The notes under the pieces are model-generated. The model was not told where the DNA came from. It searched no databases and was given only the letters and a program-made list of their open reading frames with translations. Of a DNA stretch of 11,399 nucleotides, positions 7,247-11,399 are shown piece after piece; position 1 is the stretch's first letter; each line of letters begins with the position of its first letter. The stretch spans positions 1 through 11,399 of the forward strand of contig QMUK01000033.1 of NCBI GenBank assembly GCA_003660555.1, written 5' to 3'. The translations under genes and the position numbers were made by a program. The stretch is from Thermococci archaeon. GTDB taxonomy: Archaea; Hadarchaeota; B88-G9.

Positions 7247-7257
7247 AAGGTTTTAAT
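7247..7257 (+). promoter_or_regulatory. BRE/TATA promoter of the TFE alpha operon
   Basis: AAGG (7247-7250) followed by TTTTAAT (7251-7257) fits the local promoter pattern. It predicts transcription from about 7280, giving a roughly 20-base leader that includes the GGGAGTGAT ribosome site. An alternative is that TATATAATA (7271-7279) is the TATA box, which would make the mRNA start at the ATG; the ribosome site argues for the first reading. Confidence 0.5.
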
Positions 7258-7265
7258 CCGTTTCT

Positions 7266-7284
7266 CTCAGTATATAATACTGAG
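7266..7284. repeat. Perfect 19-bp palindrome in the trm56/TFE alpha divergent promoter
   Basis: CTCAGTAT, a central ATA, then ATACTGAG: both 8-base arms match exactly. It lies between the TFE alpha TATA box and its ribosome site, covering the predicted start of transcription, a typical place for an archaeal repressor operator. Its AT-rich centre could also act as the TATA element for trm56 on the - strand, with transcription from about 7248. Confidence 0.65.
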
Positions 7285-7288
7285 CCAA

Positions 7289-7297
7289 GGGAGTGAT
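7289..7297 (+). promoter_or_regulatory. Ribosome binding site of TFE alpha
   Basis: GGGAGTGAT, four bases before ATG 7302, closely follows the GGAGGTGAT anti-SD complement and selects ATG 7302 rather than the in-frame GTG at 7293, which lies inside the site. Confidence 0.7.
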
Positions 7298-7301
7298 AAC
7301 T

Positions 7302-7823
7302 ATGGAGGGAGACGACTTACTGGAGAGTTCAGGAATAGCCATAATAAGAGGCATAACCGGTGAAAAAGGCGTAATAGTCGTGAGAGCCATGGGAAAAGAG
7401 GAATTAACTGACGAAGAACTCGCTGAGAGAACTAACCTCAAGGTCAATATAGTTAGGAGCATACTCTATAAATTACACGATCACGGACTAGCCACGTATC
7501 GGAGAGAGAGGGACAAGAAGACTGGATGGTACATCTACTATTGGAGACTCACCATAGACAGACTAAAAGATGTAATCCTTCAGAGAAAGAGACTAGTAAT
7601 TAAAAACCTGAAAGAGAGACTGGAATACGAGTTAGGGTCTAAGTTCTTTTTTTGCCCATGCAATGGAAAGAGGTACACATATGAAGAGGCCTTAGAGCAC
7701 AACTTCTCCTGTCCAGACTGCTCTGGAGTAATGCTTGAGATAGACAACTCTAGAATAATAGAGGCACTCAAGTCTCAAATAGAGAAGTTAGAGAAGGAAT
7801 TATCGTCGGAGGAGAATCAGTGA
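7302..7823 (+). CDS. tfe: Transcription initiation factor E subunit alpha (TFE alpha)
   Basis: TFE helps archaeal RNA polymerase melt promoter DNA and stabilises the open complex; it is the homologue of eukaryotic TFIIE alpha. From ATG 7302 the protein has 173 residues. Residues 1-85 form the winged helix (ELTDEELAERTNLKVNIVRSIL at 34-55 is helix-turn-helix-like, with a wing rich in Tyr/Trp: TGWYIYYWRL at 74-83). A linker helix (85-112) leads to the zinc ribbon with Cys118, Cys120, Cys137 and Cys140 around RYTYEEALEHNF. A C-terminal charged helix (150-173) completes the typical layout. The first cysteine pair is CPC, one residue between cysteines rather than the common two or three. It overlaps the next gene by GTGA (7820-7823), so the two are one operon. 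Confidence 0.95.
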   Translation: MEGDDLLESSGIAIIRGITGEKGVIVVRAMGKEELTDEELAERTNLKVNIVRSILYKLHDHGLATYRRERDKKTGWYIYYWRLTIDRLKDVILQRKRLVIKNLKERLEYELGSKFFFCPCNGKRYTYEEALEHNFSCPDCSGVMLEIDNSRIIEALKSQIEKLEKELSSEENQ

Positions 7824-8446
7824 GACTAGACGAATTCCTAAAGAAAAAAAGATACTTCTCATCTAGAACTAGAGCAAAAAGAGCCATATTAAAGGGTAAA
7901 GTTATAGTGGATGGAGAAGTCATCACTAAACCATCATTCAGAGTGAGAGGTGGGGAAAAGATAGAAGTACTAATAGACGATAGACCGGAAGGATATTTCA
8001 AGTTAAAAGCAATAGATGAGGAAGTGTCACTTCTTAAAGGCGCAAAAAGAGCTCTAGATATAGGATTTGGAGCTGGGGGATTCTCTATTTATTGTTTGGA
8101 GAATGGATTGGAGGTCATAGCTATAGACTTGGAGGAGACAGAGTTAGCATCTGAGTTGAGTAGAAGGGCCGAGTTCACATTCATTAAGGGAGATGCTTTC
8201 CTAATGGACTTGGAGTACATCGTAGATCTTCTCCTAATAGACGTGACTACAGAACAAAAGGGGACTCTTTCACTTTTAAACAAGTATTCGAAGTGCCTCA
8301 CATCGAATGGGAGAATATTATCTGTCTTCAAACGACCACCCATAGAGAACGAGATCAAAGATGAGATAAGTAGGAAATACCATACCATAAAGTGGATCAC
8401 TCCGGAAGAGAAAGACGAAGTCTACTGGATAGGTAAATTACGGTAG
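7820..8446 (+). CDS. S4-domain FtsJ-like RNA 2'-O-methyltransferase (TlyA-like)
   Basis: The protein joins an RNA-binding S4 domain (residues 1-52: RLDEFLKKKRYFSSRTRAKRAILKGKVIVDGE, cut into known turns) to a Rossmann methyltransferase domain. Motif I is ALDIGFGAGGF (78-88) and the acidic ribose loop is VIAIDLEE (99-106). A KDKE-type tetrad of FtsJ/RrmJ enzymes can be traced as Lys61 or Lys63, Asp141 (LLLID), Lys171 (SVFKRPP) and Glu200 (DEVYWIG), suggesting 2'-O-ribose methylation. TlyA enzymes methylate rRNA in bacteria; the archaeal target is unknown. At 208 residues it is shorter than bacterial TlyA (about 270). The start is GTG 7820 with GGAGGA six bases upstream, overlapping the TFE alpha stop. 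Haemolysin names given to this family are historical. Confidence 0.88.
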   Translation: MRLDEFLKKKRYFSSRTRAKRAILKGKVIVDGEVITKPSFRVRGGEKIEVLIDDRPEGYFKLKAIDEEVSLLKGAKRALDIGFGAGGFSIYCLENGLEVIAIDLEETELASELSRRAEFTFIKGDAFLMDLEYIVDLLLIDVTTEQKGTLSLLNKYSKCLTSNGRILSVFKRPPIENEIKDEISRKYHTIKWITPEEKDEVYWIGKLR

Positions 8447-8464
8447 AGCGGAACCAAAGAAAGG

Positions 8465-8472
8465 TTTATATT
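8465..8472 (+). promoter_or_regulatory. TATA box for the secreted Cys-rich protein gene
   Basis: TTTATATT preceded by the BRE-like AAAGAAAGG (8456-8464). Predicted transcription start is near 8494, giving a leader of about 27 bases. The AAGG + TTTATATT string is almost the same as at the hxlB promoter. Confidence 0.7.
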
Positions 8473-8473
8473 C

Positions 8474-8489
8474 GTGCTTTGTTAAGCAC
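8474..8489. repeat. Hairpin-like dyad between TATA box and predicted start
   Basis: GTGCTT and AAGCAC are perfect 6-base arms around TGTT. The site lies just downstream of the TATA box and upstream of the predicted start, so it could be an operator; it would not be in the mRNA if the start is right. Chance occurrence is possible. Confidence 0.35.
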
Positions 8490-8506
8490 ATACCAAGGGC
8501 TTGATA

Positions 8507-8515
8507 GGAGGGGGT
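8507..8515 (+). promoter_or_regulatory. Ribosome binding site fixing TTG 8521
   Basis: GGAGGGGGT lies five bases before TTG 8521. The ATG at 8516 between them reads only ATG AGT TGA and is not a start. The in-frame upstream TTG at 8479 has no such site and falls within the dyad. Confidence 0.65.
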
Positions 8516-8520
8516 ATGAG

Positions 8521-9051
8521 TTGAAAAAACCCATCTCAGTACTCGTGTTGTTGGTGACCATCTCTATGGCTAGCTTCGTCTCAGCAGATAAATCGTACCT
8601 GGAGGAGAAGGTGTCTGAGCTTGAGAGACAGAATAAGGTACTAGCGGCAGAACTACTTAGCTTAGCTACTGGATGCGACTATTGTCCAGAAGACGTTAAG
8701 TACGTAGCTTCTGTAGAGTACAGATGTCCATGTGAGGATGACCCTCCAGTAGCTTCAGAGAAAACACTAATAGACAAGATAAGAAGGTTGAAACTCGAAC
8801 AGGAAATATTGAGGGCGGCCATAAGAGAATATGCGATAAATGACAAGTGGGAAAAGGCCTGGCTCATAGATTGTTGCAATATGGAGTGCTGGTGTGGTAA
8901 AGAAGGAGTGACGCTCAGTTTCAGCTCTGACTCCATAGGCGTGATACCACCTGGATCAAAGAGACTAGGATGCTACATAGATGGCTACGTGGTCACAGTC
9001 ACTTCAAAGGAGTGCTGTCGCTGGAAGGAGTGTTACTGTTTGGATCCATGA
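8521..9051 (+). CDS. Secreted cysteine-rich coiled-coil protein, unknown function
   Basis: I do not recognise a family. From TTG 8521 the protein has 176 residues. It begins with a clear Sec-type signal peptide: KKP, a hydrophobic core ISVLVLLVTISMASFV (5-20), and a likely cleavage after SA at 22. The mature part has two coiled-coil-like helices (about 26-48 and 80-107). It holds 13 cysteines at 52, 55, 69, 71, 118, 119, 123, 125, 151, 165, 166, 171 and 173. Two cysteine clusters repeat one pattern, CC-NME-CWC (118-125) and CC-RWKE-CYC (165-173), and a simpler CxxC/CPC pair lies between the helices. Such clusters could form disulfides or bind metal outside the membrane. It has its own promoter and is probably not part of the TFE operon. 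An exported structural, metal-binding or redox protein is the likeliest kind; nothing more can be said. Confidence 0.8.
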   Translation: MKKPISVLVLLVTISMASFVSADKSYLEEKVSELERQNKVLAAELLSLATGCDYCPEDVKYVASVEYRCPCEDDPPVASEKTLIDKIRRLKLEQEILRAAIREYAINDKWEKAWLIDCCNMECWCGKEGVTLSFSSDSIGVIPPGSKRLGCYIDGYVVTVTSKECCRWKECYCLDP

Positions 9052-9057
9052 GGCCAG

Positions 9058-9501
9058 TCATCCTCCCCCACCATTCCTTTGTTGTTCTTTTCTTCTTTTA
9101 CTCACTTTCGGGTAAGGTATTGGTGGAGGTAGCCTCACTTCCTTAGATATGTATACTAGCTCCGGAGTACATCTCATTGTTATAGCTTCTATGCATTCCA
9201 GAGCAATTCTCTCTGGAACTCTCCTCTCCTCCTTCCAAGATTTTATTATCTCATCTATTCCGTCTGTCTTGTATATTACCACTCCTTCTATCTCTATTTC
9301 GCCTACGTTAGGCTGGTATTCCACTCTATACTTGAACCTCAACGCAGCTCCTTCTAGCTTGCCAGCGGGGAGCTCTGCTCTAGAGACACCCACTCCAGTG
9401 AAATCAATTGCGTGAGACGCTTTCACCTCTGGCAACTGCTCCAATGGCTCTATTTCTCTATTTCCAACGATACTGGTTAAGAATACAGCTGTTACTGGCA
9501 T
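9058..9501 (-). CDS. Small conserved-looking archaeal protein, possibly SecB-like fold
   Basis: The 147-residue protein is not firmly recognised. It is cytosolic: no signal peptide or membrane segment. It alternates beta strands (VTAVFLTSIVGNRE at 3-16, ALRFKYRVEYQ at 53-63, GEIEIEGVVIYK at 67-78), then a helix (IALECIEAITMRCTPELVYISKEV, 99-122) and a proline motif LPPPIPYPKV (124-133). This order of strands, long helix and closing proline loop resembles SecB, a chaperone fold that archaea also carry, but the match is only by pattern. The C-terminus is a basic tail (KRRKEQQRN) ending in four glycines. The ATG at 9501 has GGGGGAT (9507-9513) five bases upstream. It converges on the secreted-protein gene with a 6-base gap and diverges from hxlB. 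Confidence 0.85.
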   Translation of the reverse strand: MPVTAVFLTSIVGNREIEPLEQLPEVKASHAIDFTGVGVSRAELPAGKLEGAALRFKYRVEYQPNVGEIEIEGVVIYKTDGIDEIIKSWKEERRVPERIALECIEAITMRCTPELVYISKEVRLPPPIPYPKVSKRRKEQQRNGGGG

Positions 9502-9522
9502 ATTTTATCCCCCTAGTGGTGA

Positions 9523-9557
9523 GAGAAGGATTTATATTATGACATAAATACTTTCTC
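9523..9557. promoter_or_regulatory. Near-symmetric divergent promoter for the SecB-like gene and hxlB
   Basis: On the + strand AAGG-ATTTATATT (9526-9538) predicts hxlB transcription from about 9561. On the - strand AGAAAG-TATTTATG (9543-9556) predicts the opposite transcript from about 9521. The two form an imperfect inverted repeat: GAGAAGGATTTAT (9523-9535) against ATAAATACTTTCTC (9544-9557), so the promoters overlap within 35 bases and TBP binding at one may exclude the other. Confidence 0.6.
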
Positions 9558-9562
9558 CTGCT

Positions 9563-9575
9563 GGGGAGACTCCCC
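9563..9575. repeat. Perfect GC palindrome abutting the hxlB start codon
   Basis: GGGGAG-A-CTCCCC ends on the base before ATG 9576. If transcription starts near 9561 the leader is almost entirely this palindrome, and the only purine-rich ribosome site (GGGGAG) is one arm of it. It may be an operator rather than an RNA hairpin, because a one-base loop cannot close; in RNA the inner pairs would open. Confidence 0.6.
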
Positions 9576-10133
9576 ATGCAATTAGTTAAGGAGGCCATGG
9601 AGAAAATATCTAGGCACGTGATAGATGTATCCTCGAGTTTGGACAGCAAATCAATAGAAAAACTAATAGAGGAGTTATTAAACGCACAAAAAATATTCGT
9701 TTTTGGAACAGGGAGATCTGGCTTGGTGGCCAAGGCATTCGCAATGAGATTAATGCAATTGGGTCTAAACGTCTACGTCATAGGGGAGACAATATCTCCG
9801 CCCACAGAGAAGAATGACCTGATAATACTCGTCTCAGGATCTGGAGAGACGCATTCAGTAGTTTTTGCGGCGCAAGTTTGCAGAAAAATAGGAACGAAAA
9901 TAGTTGGCGTCACTTCAGATAGCAACTCCACGTTAGCTAAGTACTCAGACCTAATAATAACCCTCAAGGGAGGAAACAAATATAGAAAGAATGCCGAATG
10001 GAAAATAGCACCGCTTGGCACATTATTCGAGATAACTGCAATGGTCTTCTTCGATGCTATAGTAGCTGAGTTGATGTCTAGGAAAGGGATGGAGGAAGAG
10101 ACTCTGAGGAAAAGACACGCTATAATAGAATGA
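9576..10133 (+). CDS. hxlB: 6-phospho-3-hexuloisomerase (PHI)
   Basis: PHI interconverts D-arabino-3-hexulose 6-phosphate and fructose 6-phosphate. With hexulose-phosphate synthase it forms the ribulose monophosphate pathway, which many archaea run backwards to make ribulose 5-phosphate for nucleotides. The 185-residue protein is a single SIS domain: FVFGTGRSGLVAKAFAMRLMQLG (41-63, cut at the sugar-phosphate loop), VYVIGETISP, and VSGSGETHSV (86-95), the phosphate-binding serines. APLGTLFEITAMVFFDA (145-161) and the C-terminal RHAIIE (180-185) match PHI, whose members end RHAxLE. Length equals the family norm. The synthase partner (hxlA) is not in the window. The stop overlaps the next start (ATGA, 10130-10133), showing translational coupling. 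Confidence 0.95.
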   Translation: MQLVKEAMEKISRHVIDVSSSLDSKSIEKLIEELLNAQKIFVFGTGRSGLVAKAFAMRLMQLGLNVYVIGETISPPTEKNDLIILVSGSGETHSVVFAAQVCRKIGTKIVGVTSDSNSTLAKYSDLIITLKGGNKYRKNAEWKIAPLGTLFEITAMVFFDAIVAELMSRKGMEEETLRKRHAIIE

Positions 10134-10900
10134 TTCCCGTGGAAAGGAAAAAGGAGTGCAAGGGGGCGAGGGTAGTGGTTGTTGTTAGAGGAATGTTAGG
10201 GGAGCTAGAAGTCCGTCCAGATAGGGGAGAAAAACTCAAGTTCTCTAAGGGTCTAGTGGAAAAAGTCGGTGGAATATTGACAGATGGTGGAGCGATGCTA
10301 ATAGTAGATGATGTAGTCCTGAGGGGAGAAATAGAGGAAAACCAAGAAGTAAGGATAGTCCTTCCGAATGAAATAAAAGAAGTTGCAGAACAAGATGTGA
10401 GGAATAGATTCATCTTCCTAGCATCTCTTGGGAAAATACTCAGAGACATAGGGGCCTCTCCGGAGTCTCATATGGCTTTAATCTCTGCAATAGAGAGAGG
10501 TGGGTCATGGAGCGTTCTAGGGGAGGACAAAGTCATTGCGGTATTAAACAAGAACACGATTCTAGATGAAAGTGGAAAAGGGAAGACTATAGATGAGATA
10601 TATGTTCTGGAAGACCCAATACTTATTCGAAAGGAGGGAGATGTAAGGAGAATAGAGAAATGTGGAGAGAGGGAAAGGGAAATAGTATCTAGACCATACA
10701 TAGTTGAATTCGAGTTTAGAAGGGGGCTTAAAATAGTCATGGACCCCGAGGAGCAAACGATACTCGTAGGGAAGTTGGAAGGAAAAAGAGTAATATTCAA
10801 GGGAACCGCATCATATTCGGCTCATCACGAGTACGAACACATAACAGGGAAAAAGTCTTTCATTTCTCCGATCCATCATCTAAGGATCCTGAAATCCTGA
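10130..10900 (+). CDS. Unknown 256-residue protein with HExxH motif, coupled to hxlB
   Basis: I do not recognise a family. The protein is soluble by sequence: no signal peptide or transmembrane segment. The N-terminal half is strand-rich (ARVVVVVRGMLGELEV at 13-28, GGAMLIVDDVVLRGEI at 53-68, EVRIVLPNEI at 73-82). A helical stretch follows (NRFIFLASLGKILRDIG, 92-108), then a second strand-rich half. Near the C-terminus is SAHHEYEHITG (230-240), which contains HEYEH, an HExxH match that could bind metal; with one motif and no third ligand seen, this is only suggestive. It starts at ATG 10130 inside the hxlB stop, so its product is probably made together with PHI. Its last 41 bases overlap the end of the opposing TFE beta gene. 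A function in sugar-phosphate metabolism would be inference from position only. Confidence 0.88.
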   Translation: MIPVERKKECKGARVVVVVRGMLGELEVRPDRGEKLKFSKGLVEKVGGILTDGGAMLIVDDVVLRGEIEENQEVRIVLPNEIKEVAEQDVRNRFIFLASLGKILRDIGASPESHMALISAIERGGSWSVLGEDKVIAVLNKNTILDESGKGKTIDEIYVLEDPILIRKEGDVRRIEKCGEREREIVSRPYIVEFEFRRGLKIVMDPEEQTILVGKLEGKRVIFKGTASYSAHHEYEHITGKKSFISPIHHLRILKS

Positions 10901-11207
10901 GAAGCCACTCTTCAAGTTTTGGACACTCTCTAACGTTCACTCCAACCTTCTTTCCACACTCCTTCAACTCCGGGCACACTAGGCAGGGCCCCCACTCCTC
11001 TCTTCTTTCGACAGCAAATAGTCTGTAGGTCCATCTACTTTGATGTAGAACTCTTTTCCTGTATATCAGTCCATCCCTCTCAAGTTTTAGAGCAATTCTT
11101 GACCCCTCTCTGCTACTAACTTTAAGAGCCTTCCATAGATCACTCTGCAGTATCCCTTTCTCTCCGGAGGCTTTAACTAACTCATAAGCTTCTTTCAGTA
11201 GGTCCAT
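10860..11207 (-). CDS. Transcription initiation factor E subunit beta (RPC39-like, Fe-S)
   Basis: TFE beta pairs with TFE alpha to form heterodimeric TFE in many TACK archaea and is homologous to the RPC39 subunit of RNA polymerase III. The 115-residue protein has one winged helix (residues 1-66: MDLLKEAYELVKASGEKG, ILQSDLWKAL, GSRIALKLERDGLIYRKR, SRWTYRLF). A cysteine domain follows, with Cys75, Cys78, Cys84 and Cys95 in GPCLVCPELKEC and VRECPKLEEWL. This CxxCP...C...CP.L..WL pattern matches the RPC39/TFE beta cluster, shown in Sulfolobus to hold a cubane [4Fe-4S] cluster. The start is ATG 11207, since GGAGGT lies six bases upstream; the frame is open to 11240 but without support. It overlaps the end of the upstream ferredoxin-domain gene by 13 bases. 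Assignment rests on motif and length and is fairly secure; a generic winged-helix regulator is the alternative. Confidence 0.82.
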   Translation of the reverse strand: MDLLKEAYELVKASGEKGILQSDLWKALKVSSREGSRIALKLERDGLIYRKRVLHQSRWTYRLFAVERREEWGPCLVCPELKECGKKVGVNVRECPKLEEWLLRISGSLDDGSEK

Positions 11208-11399
11208 GCATGAACCTCCGAGTAATCTATTAGGGGACAAGGTCTAAGACATTTACCGCAACCAGTGCACAGATGTTCGGATATTTCAATTTTTCCATCT
11301 GCGCCGAGCCCTAGAGCCCCAGTAGGGCATTTTCCTAAGCAGGATCCACAACCTAGGCAACTCACCGCTTTGGCCAATATCCACAATATCTCTCTCTCA
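11195..11399 (-). CDS. C-terminal 2x[4Fe-4S] ferredoxin domain of a larger protein (partial)
   Basis: The frame is open at the window edge, so the N-terminus is missing; about 67 residues are visible. Two ferredoxin motifs stand out: CLGCGSCLGKCPTGAL and CTGCGKCLRPCP, eight cysteines in two CxxCxxCxxxCP sets, enough for two [4Fe-4S] clusters. An extra cysteine does not occur between them. The helix before the first motif (ILWILAKAVS) and the ending CPLIDY resemble the C-terminal ferredoxin domain of archaeal PAPS-reductase-like (CysH family) proteins, but other ferredoxin fusions are possible. A TTG at 11386 could begin a stand-alone small ferredoxin of 63 residues, yet the frame continues upstream without a stop and no ribosome site is seen, so a partial gene is preferred. 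It overlaps the TFE beta start and probably shares its transcript. Confidence 0.8.
   Translation of the reverse strand, partial: EREILWILAKAVSCLGCGSCLGKCPTGALGLGADGKIEISEHLCTGCGKCLRPCPLIDYSEVHAWTY
11214..11219 (-). promoter_or_regulatory. Ribosome binding site that selects the TFE beta start
   Basis: On the - strand GGAGGT lies six bases before ATG 11207, within the ferredoxin-domain gene. It supports the 115-residue product over the 126-residue extension that begins at 11240. Confidence 0.7.

Noticed and set aside
11195-11386. Complete 63-residue ferredoxin starting at TTG 11386
   Set aside because: The frame continues upstream to the window edge without a stop and there is no ribosome site visible before the TTG, so a partial larger gene fits better.
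1-11399. Mobile elements, CRISPR arrays or a defence island
   Set aside because: No spaced direct repeats, transposase, integrase or Cas-like protein was found; base and codon use look uniform and the genes are mostly housekeeping.

Overview
The window comes from an archaeon, most likely a thermophile of the TACK group (Thermoproteota or Korarchaeota-like). The reasons are the gene set (transcription factor E subunits alpha and beta, the archaeal tRNA C56 methyltransferase Trm56, 6-phospho-3-hexuloisomerase), heavy use of AGA/AGG and ATA codons, BRE/TATA promoters, and GGAGGTGAT-type ribosome binding sites in front of ATG, TTG or GTG starts. I cannot name a genus. The window is densely coded: no stretch over 130 bases lacks a gene, and I see no tRNA, rRNA, CRISPR array or insertion sequence.

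Layout. (1) Positions 1-4884, + strand: the end of a probable PUA-domain RNA-modification protein, then larC, larB, tldD and pmbA/tldE, tightly packed and probably one operon. LarB and LarC make the nickel pincer nucleotide cofactor; TldD/TldE form a peptidase. LarE and any client enzyme (LarA-type racemase) are not in the window. (2) Positions 4881-7234, - strand: a short GltD-like NADPH oxidoreductase without its usual iron-sulfur N-terminus, a GNAT acetyltransferase and trm56. (3) Positions 7302-9051, + strand: TFE alpha overlapping an S4/FtsJ-type (TlyA-like) RNA methyltransferase, then a separately promoted secreted cysteine-rich coiled-coil protein of unknown function. (4) Positions 9058-9501, - strand: a small unknown protein that may be SecB-like. 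(5) Positions 9576-10900, + strand: hxlB coupled to an unrecognised 256-residue protein with an HExxH motif. (6) Positions 10860-11399, - strand: TFE beta, and upstream of it the C-terminal two-cluster ferredoxin domain of a larger protein, possibly a PAPS-reductase-family enzyme.

The main themes are transcription and RNA modification (TFE alpha, TFE beta, Trm56, the S4 methyltransferase, possibly the PUA protein), nickel-cofactor synthesis next to a peptidase pair, and sugar-phosphate metabolism. Both subunits of the heterodimeric TFE lie about 3 kb apart. Several promoters share an AAGG + TTTWWAWT element, and most carry a dyad near the predicted transcription start. The strongest is a perfect 19-bp palindrome in the trm56/TFE alpha divergent promoter. 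The best candidates for undescribed biology are the secreted Cys-rich protein, the unknown hxlB partner and these promoter dyads.
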